64,000 nucleotides of DNA from CAMAVH01 sp046297835 (GTDB lineage: Bacteria; Pseudomonadota; Alphaproteobacteria; SMXQ01): positions 372,001 to 436,000 of the forward strand of contig JBKBHI010000001.1 in the NCBI GenBank assembly GCA_046297835.1, in the 5' to 3' direction. Under the pieces are notes generated by a model. That model was not told where the DNA came from, ran no database searches, and saw only the letters and a list, made by a program, of their open reading frames with translations. The translations under genes and the position numbers were made by a program. Shown here piece after piece: positions 37,250 through 46,276 of the stretch. Every line of letters starts with the position of its first letter. Within the stretch, counting starts at the first letter, position 1.

Positions 37250-38782
37250 ATGAACAAGATTTCAACCCTGATTGCCGGGGGCTTCACCGCTGTGCTCGCC
37301 CTGGGCATGATTCTTCTAAACGCCCCCGTTAACGCCGAAAGCCCGACATGGCAGGCGGTGAAGTCTGAGGTCGCCGTCGGGACATCCGTCCGACTGGAGG
37401 TGACGCTCAACGGGGCCACAGGCCCCATTACCGTGACGTCGGCTCGTCTCGACATGGGGCCTGATGGCATGGCGACGATGACCACGCGTATTAGTCCAAT
37501 CGCGTCAACGACGCCTGGCGTGTTTGCGTTCGAAGCCGACCTTGTCATGGCCGGCCGCTGGGCACTGACCCTCTCGGCGAAGGTTGAGGGTCAGTCTCAG
37601 CCTGTGACGGGGATCGTCGTTTTCACGGCTGTCGAGAAGAAGGCGGGTGCAGAATCAGTACCCACGCCAACTGGGGATCGGAAGCTCCTGTACTACCGCA
37701 ACCCAATGGGCCTGCCGGACGTCTCGTCAATGCCAAAGAAAGATTCGATGGGGATGGACTACATCCCCGTCTATTCCGACGAGGTCACTGGAATTGGGGG
37801 CGCCATTCGGATTGCCCCGGAACGAGTCCAGCGGGCCGGAGTGCGCACGGAGCTGGTGGCACCCCACGACCTAACTAGGACAATAAAGGCAGTTGCCACG
37901 ATCACGCCCGACGAAAGCCGTCTCGGCATAGTAACAGCCAAGTTCGATGGCTTCGTTGAGCAACTGCTGGTCCCGCTGACTGGTAGCGAAGTTCGCGCTG
38001 GCCAGCCCCTCGTGAGGGTCTGGATTGAGAGTAAAGATATCCTGCAAAAGCAGGCTGATTTTCTTATTGCCCTTAAGCGTCCAGGCGAGGCCGAACAGGC
38101 GGAGAGAAACCTGCGCCTTTTCGGGATTTCCGATCAAGAGATTGCACAGCTACGCAAGACGGGACAAGCCGTCCGGTCGGTGGTGCTCACTGCTCCCTCG
38201 AGCGGTACCGTGTTGGCAAAGCCTTCCGTCGTGGGCATGCGCTTTTCAGCGGGCGACACGCTGTTCCGAACAGCTGATTTGTCGACCGTCTGGGCGATGG
38301 CTCAGGTTTCCGAACGGGACCTGGGCCTCGTGCGCATCGCCCAGACTGCGCGAATCACATTGAAGGCCTATCCGAACGCTCCCATCGAAGGTCGGGTTGC
38401 ATTTATCTATCCGGAAATCGATATGCAGACCCGCACGGCAAGCGTGCGTATCGAGCTTCCAAACCGCGAGGGAATCCTGCGGAGCGGCCTGTATGCCGAC
38501 GTCGCCATCGAAGCTCGGCCCGACAGCGGACCAACGCTCGCCGTGCCGGAATCCGCCATTATCGATAATGGCACGAAGCGCGTCGTCTTTGTCGACAAGG
38601 GCAACGGCATCTACGAGCCGCGCAAGCTGACGCTCGGTCAACGCGGGGGCGGATATGTCCAAGTGCGCGACGGTCTGGCCGAAGGCGAACGGATCGTCGT
38701 CACGGGCAACTTCCTGATCGACGCCGAGAGCAACTTGCGCGCCGCCCTGACCGCCTTCACGGCCCCGGAGCAGTCGCAGTGA
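37250..38782 (+). CDS. cusB: Heavy-metal RND efflux periplasmic adaptor (CusB-like, with YtkA-like domain)
   Basis: Start ATG 37250 (MNKISTLIAGGF) follows GAGGATC; an upstream in-frame start is rejected. The 510-residue protein is longer than typical CusB. A Sec signal is followed by a beta-rich YtkA-like domain (about residues 28-130), then a heavy-metal-binding segment with Met residues (YRNPMGLPDVSSMPKKDSMGMDYIPVY, about 145-172). The membrane-fusion lipoyl and beta-barrel domains complete it. It links CusA to an outer-membrane channel. The cusA start overlaps its stop (GTGA). Confidence 0.9.
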   Translation: MNKISTLIAGGFTAVLALGMILLNAPVNAESPTWQAVKSEVAVGTSVRLEVTLNGATGPITVTSARLDMGPDGMATMTTRISPIASTTPGVFAFEADLVMAGRWALTLSAKVEGQSQPVTGIVVFTAVEKKAGAESVPTPTGDRKLLYYRNPMGLPDVSSMPKKDSMGMDYIPVYSDEVTGIGGAIRIAPERVQRAGVRTELVAPHDLTRTIKAVATITPDESRLGIVTAKFDGFVEQLLVPLTGSEVRAGQPLVRVWIESKDILQKQADFLIALKRPGEAEQAERNLRLFGISDQEIAQLRKTGQAVRSVVLTAPSSGTVLAKPSVVGMRFSAGDTLFRTADLSTVWAMAQVSERDLGLVRIAQTARITLKAYPNAPIEGRVAFIYPEIDMQTRTASVRIELPNREGILRSGLYADVAIEARPDSGPTLAVPESAIIDNGTKRVVFVDKGNGIYEPRKLTLGQRGGGYVQVRDGLAEGERIVVTGNFLIDAESNLRAALTAFTAPEQSQ

Positions 38783-41700
38783 TCGCTCGCCTCATTAGAT
38801 GGTCGGCGTCCAACATCGTCCTGGTGCTGATAGGCAGCGTGTTCCTGACGCTTGCCGGCATTTACGGCCTGACCCGGCTTCCGCTCGACGCGCTTCCCGA
38901 TCTCTCGGATACGCAGGTCATCGTCTACACGGAGTATCCCGGTCAGACGCCTCAGGTCATCGAAGACCAGGTCACATACCCTCTCACTACAGCAATGCTG
39001 AGCGTGCCGCGCTCGCGCGTCGTGCGCGGCTTCTCGTTCTTCGGCGTTTCCTTCGTTTACGTCATCTTCGAGGATGGCACCGACATCTATTGGGCGCGGA
39101 GCCGAGTCCTTGAATACCTCAACGTCGCGGCGAAGCGATTGCCGGCAGGCGTAACGCCGAATCTGGGACCGGATGCCACGGGCGTCGGCTGGATTTACCA
39201 GTATGTCGTGAACGGCAAGGACTACGATCTTGCCGAACTTCGCTCCATACAAGATTGGCAATTACGCTTCGGCCTTGCGAAAGCCGATGGCGTTGCCGAA
39301 GTGGCGAGCGTCGGCGGCTTTGTGAAGCAATACTCTATTGTCGTCGATCCCCAGCGGATGAGGGCGCTCGGCTTGACGCTAGAAGGCATTCGCGATGCGG
39401 TCCGAGCCAGCAATATGGACGTCGGCGGGCGGACGATCGAGCTCTCCGAGACCGAGTTTATGATCCGCGGCCGCGGCTATATCCAAAGTCTTCAGGACAT
39501 CGAGCAGATCGTCTTGAAGGCCACCAACGGCGTGCCCGTAACCGTGCATGACGTAGCAAGGGTCGAACTCGTCCCGGACGAGAGGCGTGGCATTGCTGAA
39601 TTAAATGGCGAAGGCGAAGTCGCCAGCGGCATTACGATCCAGCGCTATGGCGCCAATGCACTCGACGTCATCAAAAGCGTTAAGAACCGATTGGCTGATA
39701 TCGCCTCGAGCCTTCCCGAAGGTGTGAACATCCTTCCAATCTATGATCGCTCGGTACTCATCGAGCGAGCCATCGAAACGCTCAGGTCCACGTTGATCGA
39801 AGAGAGCATCGTGGTGGCGCTGATCTGCTTCATCTTCCTTCTTCACGCGCGGAGTGCGCTGGTGGCGATCGTCACGATCCCGATCGGCATCCTCGCCGCG
39901 CTGGCCATCATGAACGTCCTGGGGATCGGCTCGAACATCATGAGCTTGGGCGGCATCGCGATCGCCATTGGCGCCATGGTCGATGCGGCGATCGTCATGA
40001 TCGAGAACGCCCATAAAAGATTGGAACACGCCCCACCTGACATGCCGCGGACTGAGGTGCTGATCCGCGCGGCACAGGAGGTCGGCCCGGCGCTGTTCTT
40101 TAGCCTGCTGATCATCACCGTCTCGTTCTTGCCGATTTTCGCGCTGGAAGCCCAGGAAGGCCGGCTTTTCAAACCGCTCGCCTACACGAAGAGCTTCTCC
40201 ATGGGCGCGGCCGCCTTGCTTTCAGTGACGCTAGTGCCAGCTCTGATGGTTCTATTCATCCGTGGCAGAATCATTCCAGAAGCCCGCAATCCCCTCAACC
40301 GTCTATTGATCTGGCTCTACCGCCCGATCATTCGCCTAGTGCTGCAAGCGAAGTTCCTCACCATCGTTATCGCTGTGGCGATCCTCGCCGTATCGATCAT
40401 TCCCGCGAAGCGGCTCGGCACGGAGTTCATGCCAAATCTCAACGAGGGCACACTCATGTATATGCCCACGACCTTGCCCGGTATTTCGGTGACCAAGGCG
40501 GCGGAGTTGTTGCAAACCCAGAACAAGATCATCAAGACCTTCCCCGAGGTGAGCTCGGTCTTCGGCAAGGCAGGCCGCGCGCAGACGGCGACCGATCCGG
40601 CGCCGATGGAAATGTTCGAGACGATCATCAACTTGAAGCCCGAGACCGAATGGTCCGCCGGCATGACGGTGGACAAGCTGATCGCCCAGATGGATGCCGC
40701 CTTGCAGTTTGCTGGCGTCAGCAACGCCTGGACGATGCCTATCAAGGCGCGCATCGATATGCTCTCGACTGGAATCCGCACCCCCGTGGGCGTCAAGATA
40801 TTCGGAAAGGACCTCAAGGAGCTGGAGCGCCTTGCCCGCGAGGTAGAGACCACGCTTCGCAAGGTCGCCGGCACTTCCAGCGCCTATGCCGAGCGGGTCA
40901 ATAGCGGGTATTTCCTGGAGATCGTACCGGACCGAACGCAGATCGCCCGCTATGGGCTGACGGTTCAGGACGTGCAGAACACGATCTCCATGGCTCTCGG
41001 CGCTGAAATTGTGACCACGACGGTAGAGGGCCGCGAACGATATGGGGTCGTGCTTCGCTATCCCCGCGACGTGCGAAGCGATACGGACGCCATCGCGTCC
41101 GAGGTTCTCGTCTCACTGCCGAATGGCTCGGCCATACCACTTGGCGAAGTCGCCACAATCCAGCGCACGCAGGGGCCGACATCCATCCGCACCGAGGATG
41201 GGCAACTCGTCGTCTATGTCTACGTCGACATCCGCGACCGCGACTTGGGTGGCTATGTCCGCGACGCTCAGAAACAGGTAGCCGAACAGGTTGCCTTCCC
41301 CGCCGGCTACTTCGCCACTTGGAGTGGCCAGTTCGAGTATCTGGAACGTGCCGAGGCCCGTTTGCAGATCGTGATCCCAGCCACTCTGCTGGTGATCTTC
41401 CTGTTGCTCTACCTGAACTTCCGCCGGATGTCGGATACGCTGATCGTCATGCTGTCGTTGCCATTTTCCTTGGTCGGCGGCGTTTGGTTCATGTACTGGG
41501 AGGGCTTCAACATGAGTGTGGCGGCCGCGGTCGGCTTCATCGCCCTCGCCGGCGTCGCTGCCGAAACGGGGGTGATCATGCTGGTCTATTTGCATCATGC
41601 CTTGGAGGAAGTGCGCGAGCATGCCCGATCGGAGGGCCGCATATTCACCAATGCAGATCTTCATCAGGCGATCATGACGGGAGCCGTCGAGCGCGTGCGG

Positions 41701-41895
41701 CCGAAGATGATGACTGTATGCGCCATCATGGCGGGTTTACTTCCCATTTTGTGGAGCACGGGCGTCGGCTCCGAGGTCATGCAGCGCATTGCCGTGCCAA
41801 TGATCGGCGGAATGGTGTCGTCGACGATACTCACGCTTATCGTCATCCCAGCTCTCTTCGCGTTGATTCACCGACGCGACTTAGGAACTATTTGA
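38779..41895 (+). CDS. cusA: Heavy-metal RND transporter, Cu(I)/Ag(I) type (CusA)
   Basis: A 1038-residue RND pump starting at a GTG that overlaps the cusB stop. It has the HME subfamily N-terminus (RLPLDALPDLSDTQVIVYTEYPGQ) and two sets of transmembrane helices with large periplasmic loops. The three methionines that bind Cu(I) in E. coli CusA have clear counterparts in LMYMPTTLPG, DPAPMEMFET and RIDMLSTGIRTP. That points to copper/silver rather than the Zn/Co/Cd specificity of CzcA. No CusC/TolC-like outer-membrane gene is present here. Confidence 0.95.
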   Translation: MIARLIRWSASNIVLVLIGSVFLTLAGIYGLTRLPLDALPDLSDTQVIVYTEYPGQTPQVIEDQVTYPLTTAMLSVPRSRVVRGFSFFGVSFVYVIFEDGTDIYWARSRVLEYLNVAAKRLPAGVTPNLGPDATGVGWIYQYVVNGKDYDLAELRSIQDWQLRFGLAKADGVAEVASVGGFVKQYSIVVDPQRMRALGLTLEGIRDAVRASNMDVGGRTIELSETEFMIRGRGYIQSLQDIEQIVLKATNGVPVTVHDVARVELVPDERRGIAELNGEGEVASGITIQRYGANALDVIKSVKNRLADIASSLPEGVNILPIYDRSVLIERAIETLRSTLIEESIVVALICFIFLLHARSALVAIVTIPIGILAALAIMNVLGIGSNIMSLGGIAIAIGAMVDAAIVMIENAHKRLEHAPPDMPRTEVLIRAAQEVGPALFFSLLIITVSFLPIFALEAQEGRLFKPLAYTKSFSMGAAALLSVTLVPALMVLFIRGRIIPEARNPLNRLLIWLYRPIIRLVLQAKFLTIVIAVAILAVSIIPAKRLGTEFMPNLNEGTLMYMPTTLPGISVTKAAELLQTQNKIIKTFPEVSSVFGKAGRAQTATDPAPMEMFETIINLKPETEWSAGMTVDKLIAQMDAALQFAGVSNAWTMPIKARIDMLSTGIRTPVGVKIFGKDLKELERLAREVETTLRKVAGTSSAYAERVNSGYFLEIVPDRTQIARYGLTVQDVQNTISMALGAEIVTTTVEGRERYGVVLRYPRDVRSDTDAIASEVLVSLPNGSAIPLGEVATIQRTQGPTSIRTEDGQLVVYVYVDIRDRDLGGYVRDAQKQVAEQVAFPAGYFATWSGQFEYLERAEARLQIVIPATLLVIFLLLYLNFRRMSDTLIVMLSLPFSLVGGVWFMYWEGFNMSVAAAVGFIALAGVAAETGVIMLVYLHHALEEVREHARSEGRIFTNADLHQAIMTGAVERVRPKMMTVCAIMAGLLPILWSTGVGSEVMQRIAVPMIGGMVSSTILTLIVIPALFALIHRRDLGTI

Positions 41896-41905
41896 GGAAA
41901 CGATC

Positions 41906-42412
41906 ATGCTCTCGCCGTCGCCTGCGAATGTCGCCGCTCGAAAACGCCGTACGACGATCTACATCGCCGTTTCCGCGTCTATCGCTCTCGTCATCGCTGT
42001 CTTTATGTTTTGGCTATACCCGTCCCTAAGCAGAATTTCTACGGGCCAGCAAAGCAAGATCGATCCTAGCGACCGAAAACAGGTGGCTTTGGGCAAAACG
42101 GTCTATGTAGAGCGTTGCGCCGTCTGCCACGGTCGCAATTTGGAAGGCCAACCTAACTGGAGGGAACGCAAATTAGACGGAAAGCTTCCGGCGCCGCCGC
42201 ACGATGCGTCTGGGCATACTTGGCACCACGCAGACGAGCAGCTTTTCCTGATCACGAAGGAAGGCTTGGCGGCGATTGTGCCTGGCTACGAGAGCGACAT
42301 GCCGGCCTATAAAGGGATTCTCAGCGATCAGGAGATCGCGGCGGCGCTCGCCTACATTAAGAGCACATGGTCCGCCGACATCCGTGCACGTCAGCCTCAG
42401 GCCCTAAAATAG
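41906..42412 (+). CDS. Membrane-anchored monoheme cytochrome c
   Basis: A 168-residue protein with one N-terminal transmembrane helix (TIYIAVSASIALVIAVFMFWLY), then a class I cytochrome c domain with CAVCH near residue 72 and a likely Met ligand in ESDMPAYKG. It starts 10 bases after cusA stops and is probably in that operon. Such cytochromes appear near copper-resistance genes, perhaps to pass electrons to or from periplasmic copper oxidase chemistry. The specific role is not established. Confidence 0.85.
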   Translation: MLSPSPANVAARKRRTTIYIAVSASIALVIAVFMFWLYPSLSRISTGQQSKIDPSDRKQVALGKTVYVERCAVCHGRNLEGQPNWRERKLDGKLPAPPHDASGHTWHHADEQLFLITKEGLAAIVPGYESDMPAYKGILSDQEIAAALAYIKSTWSADIRARQPQALK

Positions 42413-42473
42413 AGCGGACTAAAAATGCTCGCTTCGCGGTTTGGGCGCCCTCACATCAAAAGCATTAGCGTTT

Positions 42474-42495
42474 GGGCGGCGCCGAAGCGCCGCCC
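42474..42495. terminator. Bidirectional hairpin between cytochrome c and copZ
   Basis: GGGCGGCGC and GCGCCGCCC form a 9-bp perfect stem. The loop is CGAA on the plus strand and TTCG on the minus strand, and TTCG gives a very stable RNA tetraloop. It lies between the convergent ends of the cytochrome gene (42412) and copZ (42504). No T run is present. Confidence 0.6.
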
Positions 42496-42503
42496 AACAT
42501 CGT

Positions 42504-42695
42504 TTATGAAGGTGTGTAGCCCGCTTCGGCGATAGCTTTTTTAGCCTCGGCCTCGCTAATTTCGCCTTCGACGGAGACGGTACGCGACGGCAAGTCGATC
42601 CGCACTTTGGCTGCAGGAGCCACACTCTGGATCGCCCTAGTAATGACGGACACGCAATGTCCGCAAGTCATGTCCTGAACGTTAATCTCTGCCAC
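42504..42695 (-). CDS. copZ: Copper chaperone CopZ (HMA domain)
   Basis: A 63-residue HMA protein that starts at GTG 42695 with AGGAGG upstream. The metal-binding motif is MTCGHC near residue 9, and the sequence ends with the family's AIAEAGYTPS. It carries Cu(I) to the P-type ATPase. It is divergent from that ATPase gene, and both have a MerR-type operator in the intervening region. Confidence 0.93.
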   Translation of the reverse strand: MAEINVQDMTCGHCVSVITRAIQSVAPAAKVRIDLPSRTVSVEGEISEAEAKKAIAEAGYTPS

Positions 42696-42733
42696 TTTGG
42701 CCTCCTATGGTGAGGGTGGGGCACAACGGATGA

Positions 42734-42754
42734 GGCTTCCCACCCTGGGAAGGT
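42734..42754 (-). promoter_or_regulatory. CueR/MerR-type operator for copZ
   Basis: On the minus strand this reads ACCTTCC, seven bases (CAGGGTG), then GGAAGCC, and it overlaps a TTGACC -35 element. It has the same arms and spacing as the site facing the ATPase gene. Such arms with a 19-20 bp promoter spacer are typical of CueR-controlled copper promoters. Confidence 0.7.
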
Positions 42755-42784
42755 CAATTGCTTCCGTGTGATTTTTTCCGTTTG

Positions 42785-42805
42785 ACCTTCCTATCGTTGG
42801 AAGGT
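42785..42805 (+). promoter_or_regulatory. CueR/MerR-type operator for the Cu ATPase gene
   Basis: ACCTTCC, seven bases (TATCGTT), GGAAGGT is a perfect inverted repeat that overlaps TTGACC (42782-42787) as -35, with a long 19-20 bp spacer to the -10 region near 42807. This is the classic MerR-family layout. No cueR gene is adjacent; the MerR gene at 52511 looks like the divalent-metal type, so the regulator of this site may lie elsewhere. Confidence 0.75.
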
Positions 42806-42890
42806 TCATACCTCATGGCACTCGGCCTTATAACGGAGAGAAATCATACAATCGCCACAGAGCATTTCCCTAGATATCCCAATAAATGGA

Positions 42891-45407
42891 ATGACTTGCG
42901 CGAGTTGCGTCGCCCGAGTCGAAAAGGCCATCCAGGCTGTTTCGGGCGTTACGGCTGTAGCGATAAATTTGGCCGCCGAGCGCGCGCACGTCTCCACCGA
43001 AACGGCGGACAATCTGAGTGAGATCGCCAATGCGATTCGGTCGGCGGGATACGAGCCGGAAGAACGCGCCATCGAGTTGGCGATCAGCGGCATGACCTGT
43101 GCGAGATGTGTCGTTCGTGTCGAGAGAGCGCTCTTTGCGGTGCCCGGTGTCGTCTCTGCGTCCGTCAATCTCGCGACAGAGCGTGCGACCGTGCATGTCA
43201 TCGACAGTGCGCTGAAGACAGCTGCTCTCATCGGATCAATCAAGCAAGCCGGCTACAGCGCTGAAGCGATTATCGGCGGACAGCCCGATCTCGCAGAGCA
43301 CGAAGCGGCTAAGCGCGCTCATGAGCTTCAGTTTCTAAAGCGCTCCACAATTGTGGCAGCTGCGGCGACCGCCCCACTATTTATTGTCGAAATGGCTCTT
43401 CATACAATTCCGGCGGCGCATCACTGGCTCGCCGGCACCTTAGGCGAAACGAACTGGCACATAATCAGTTTCGTCCTAGCCACCATTGCGCTGTTCGGAC
43501 CTGGACTAACGTTCTATCGCAAAGGCGTGCCGAACCTACTGCGACTGACCCCCGACATGAATTCCCTCGTGGCACTCGGCGCCACGGCGGCATGGGCCTT
43601 CTCGGTCATTGCGACGTTCTTGCCAGATGCACTTCCAGCTGGAACAGCAAACGTCTACTACGAAGCGGCGGCTGTCATCGTGACGCTGATCCTGCTCGGC
43701 CGCTGGCTTGAAGCGCGCGCCAAGGGGCGGACAAGCCAAGCAATTAGGCGCCTGATGACCTTGCAGGCCAAGACGGCTCGCGTCGTCCGCGGTGGTGCGG
43801 TTGTGGATGTCGCGATCGACGAGGTCCTATCCGGCGACATTATCGATGTGCGGCCCGGCGAGCGGATCGCGGTGGATGGCCACGTGACCGAAGGATCCTC
43901 GTACATCGACGAGTCGATGATCACCGGCGAGCCGATCCCGGTTCATAAGAGTCAGGGAGCGAGCGTCGTCGGCGGGACGGTCAATCGCACGGGCGCATTC
44001 CGCTTCCAGGCCGACAAAGTCGGGGAGCAGACCATGCTGGCTCAAATCGTTCGTATGGTTGAGGCGGCGCAGGGCGCCAAGCTCCCCATTCAGGCTTTGG
44101 TCGACAAGGTCACGGCTTGGTTCGTCCCCGCCGTCATCGCCGCCGCCGTCGCGACCTTTATCGTCTGGCTTGCCTTCGGCCCGTCGCCGACGCTCAGCTA
44201 CGCCCTGGTGAATGCAGTTGCCGTTCTCATTATCGCCTGCCCCTGCGCCATGGGGTTGGCGACACCGACCTCGATCATGGTTGGGACCGGCCGCGCGGCC
44301 GAGCTCGGCATTCTGTTCCGCAAGGGTGAGGCGCTTCAGTCCTTGCGCGACGTGACCATCGTGGCGCTCGACAAGACCGGGACTCTTACGCAGGGCCGCC
44401 CGCAGTTGACGCATATCGAAACGACCGAGTCCTTCGAGAAGGACGATGTGCTGGCATTGGTTGCAGGCATCGAGAGCCGCTCCGAGCATCCGATTGGCGA
44501 AGCCCTCGTTGAAGCGGCGAAGGACCGTGGCCTAGACGTGGTTGCCCCCACAACGTTCGACTCCGTGCCTGGATACGGTGTGGATGGCGAAGTGGACGGA
44601 CGCCGGATTCAAGTCGGCGCCGATCGCTACATGGCGAAGCTTGGCCTCGACACAGCGATCTTCGCCAACGCGGCCCGGCAGCTAGGCGACCGCGGCGAAA
44701 GTCCGCTGTTCGCCGCAATCGACGGCAAGCTAGCCGCGATCCTCGCGGTCGCCGACCCGATCAAAGAAACCACGCCAGACGCCATCAAGGCACTGCATCG
44801 CCTGGGCCTGAAGGTCGCCATGATCACCGGAGACAACCACCGTACGGCAGAGGCCGTTGCTGCCAGACTTGGAATCGATGAGGTCGTGGCAGAGGTACTG
44901 CCTGCGGGCAAGGTCGAGGCTGTAAAATCCCTGCAAAGTGCTGACCGACGCGTCGCCTTCATCGGCGACGGCGTGAACGACGCGCCAGCACTCGCACAGG
45001 CCGACGTTGGCATTGCCGTCGGAACTGGGACGGATATCGCCATCGAAAGTGCCGACGTGGTGCTGCTGGGCGGCGACCTGCGTGGCGTAGTGAATGCGAT
45101 CGAGCTAAGCCGTGCAACGATGCGCAATATCCAGCAGAACCTGGTCTGGGCGTTCGGCTACAACACGCTGTTGATCCCTGTGGCCGCCGGAGCTCTCTAT
45201 CCCATTTTCGGCTTGCTCTTGTCGCCGATGCTCGCGGCTGGTGCCATGGCGCTATCAAGTGTCAGCGTCCTGTCCAATGCCCTCCGCCTTAAGAAGGTGA
45301 CGCCGGCAATACATATCCATAAGACCGCTGCCGGGCCGCATGCTCGCAGAACTAATGGACGCTGTGGCAGCCTAGTCAACATGCCTCCGCATTATAGCCG
45401 GCGGTGA
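42891..45407 (+). CDS. copA: Cu(I)-translocating P1B-type ATPase (CopA-type)
   Basis: From the first ATG (42891) the protein has 838 residues. It has two HMA domains (MTCASC at the very start and GMTCARC near residue 72), eight transmembrane helices, the CPC motif (ACPCAMG, about 450), the phosphorylation site DKTGTLT (about 492) and GDGVNDAP. The NTLLIPVAAG segment after it fits Cu(I) P1B-1 pumps. The first HMA strand (ISLDIPINGM) is encoded upstream in frame without ATG, so translation may begin at a non-AUG codon near 42843-42864. A His-containing tail ends it. Confidence 0.93.
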   Translation: MTCASCVARVEKAIQAVSGVTAVAINLAAERAHVSTETADNLSEIANAIRSAGYEPEERAIELAISGMTCARCVVRVERALFAVPGVVSASVNLATERATVHVIDSALKTAALIGSIKQAGYSAEAIIGGQPDLAEHEAAKRAHELQFLKRSTIVAAAATAPLFIVEMALHTIPAAHHWLAGTLGETNWHIISFVLATIALFGPGLTFYRKGVPNLLRLTPDMNSLVALGATAAWAFSVIATFLPDALPAGTANVYYEAAAVIVTLILLGRWLEARAKGRTSQAIRRLMTLQAKTARVVRGGAVVDVAIDEVLSGDIIDVRPGERIAVDGHVTEGSSYIDESMITGEPIPVHKSQGASVVGGTVNRTGAFRFQADKVGEQTMLAQIVRMVEAAQGAKLPIQALVDKVTAWFVPAVIAAAVATFIVWLAFGPSPTLSYALVNAVAVLIIACPCAMGLATPTSIMVGTGRAAELGILFRKGEALQSLRDVTIVALDKTGTLTQGRPQLTHIETTESFEKDDVLALVAGIESRSEHPIGEALVEAAKDRGLDVVAPTTFDSVPGYGVDGEVDGRRIQVGADRYMAKLGLDTAIFANAARQLGDRGESPLFAAIDGKLAAILAVADPIKETTPDAIKALHRLGLKVAMITGDNHRTAEAVAARLGIDEVVAEVLPAGKVEAVKSLQSADRRVAFIGDGVNDAPALAQADVGIAVGTGTDIAIESADVVLLGGDLRGVVNAIELSRATMRNIQQNLVWAFGYNTLLIPVAAGALYPIFGLLLSPMLAAGAMALSSVSVLSNALRLKKVTPAIHIHKTAAGPHARRTNGRCGSLVNMPPHYSRR

Positions 45408-45442
45408 TGTCTAGAGAGGTCAACAGGGCGGCTTGGTCCATT

Positions 45443-45458
45443 TGTAACAAACTGTAAC
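45443..45458 (+). promoter_or_regulatory. Direct repeat TGTAAC-N4-TGTAAC, likely response-regulator box
   Basis: Two TGTAAC hexamers start 10 bp apart (45443 and 45453), on the same face of the helix, as for OmpR/PhoB-type regulators. They lie upstream of the response-regulator gene. The same arrangement occurs at 52403. Confidence 0.6.
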
Positions 45459-45574
45459 GCTTGCAGCCGAGGCATATGCGGCTCGGTGCGACAATGCTAA
45501 ATTCTCTTATGGGCATGGCTCAATCTAACTCGCGACGCGAAAACGCTTCAGGATTCGGCGAGAAGCCGAGTGTG

Positions 45575-46276
45575 ATGACGCATGTCCTCATCGTCGATGA
45601 TGATGGCGAAATCCGCGATCTACTTGGCCGCTTCCTGCAAAAGCATGGCTACAAAACTAGCGGCGTTCACAATGGCCGTGAGATGCGCAAGAAATTAGAG
45701 TCGGAGCAGATCGGCCTCGTGATTCTGGATGTAATGCTTCCGGGTGAAGACGGCATGACCTTGTGCCGAGAACTCAGATCAAAATCATCCATGCCCATTA
45801 TTATGCTGACAGCGATGGGAGATGAAACGGATCGCATTATCGGACTTGAATTAGGCGCGGACGACTATCTGGCCAAGCCCTTCAACCCCAGAGAGTTGCT
45901 GGCCCGCATTAAAGCCGTCTTGCGACGGACTGCTATTCAGGCTTCCCCTAATAAACAGGGAAGAATTGCTTCATTTGCAGGATGGAAAGTAGATCAGGTT
46001 CGTCGCGAGCTGACCTCACCAGCCGGCATTTCAAAGGAGCTTACTGCGGGCGAATACGACCTATTGATAGCCTTCGTCGAGCATCCGCAACGCGTGCTGA
46101 CGCGCGATCAATTGCTCGACCTAACGAGGGGGCGTGACGCTGGACCTTTTGACCGCAGCATCGATATCCAAGTCAGCCGCCTAAGACGAAAATTGGATGA
46201 ACATGGACAACCAGGCCTAATCAAAACGGTTCGCGGTACAGGCTATACCTTGGCTGCAAAAGTTGAATGGACGTGA
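45575..46276 (+). CDS. OmpR-family response regulator (copper two-component system)
   Basis: I prefer ATG 45575 (MTHVLIVDDDGEIRDLLGRFL, 233 residues) to earlier in-frame starts, because the receiver domain then begins at once. The receiver has the acidic pair DD and phospho-acceptor Asp in VILDVMLPGEDG. The winged-helix output domain carries LTAGEYDLLIAFVEHPQRVLTRDQLLDLTRG and RSIDIQVSRLRRKLDE. It overlaps the histidine kinase start by 10 bases. It probably activates copper genes by binding the TGTAAC repeats. Confidence 0.9.
   Translation: MTHVLIVDDDGEIRDLLGRFLQKHGYKTSGVHNGREMRKKLESEQIGLVILDVMLPGEDGMTLCRELRSKSSMPIIMLTAMGDETDRIIGLELGADDYLAKPFNPRELLARIKAVLRRTAIQASPNKQGRIASFAGWKVDQVRRELTSPAGISKELTAGEYDLLIAFVEHPQRVLTRDQLLDLTRGRDAGPFDRSIDIQVSRLRRKLDEHGQPGLIKTVRGTGYTLAAKVEWT

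Noticed and set aside
42758..43021. An 87-codon ORF overlapping the start of the Cu ATPase
   Set aside because: It overlaps the operator and the first HMA in another frame and has no family pattern.
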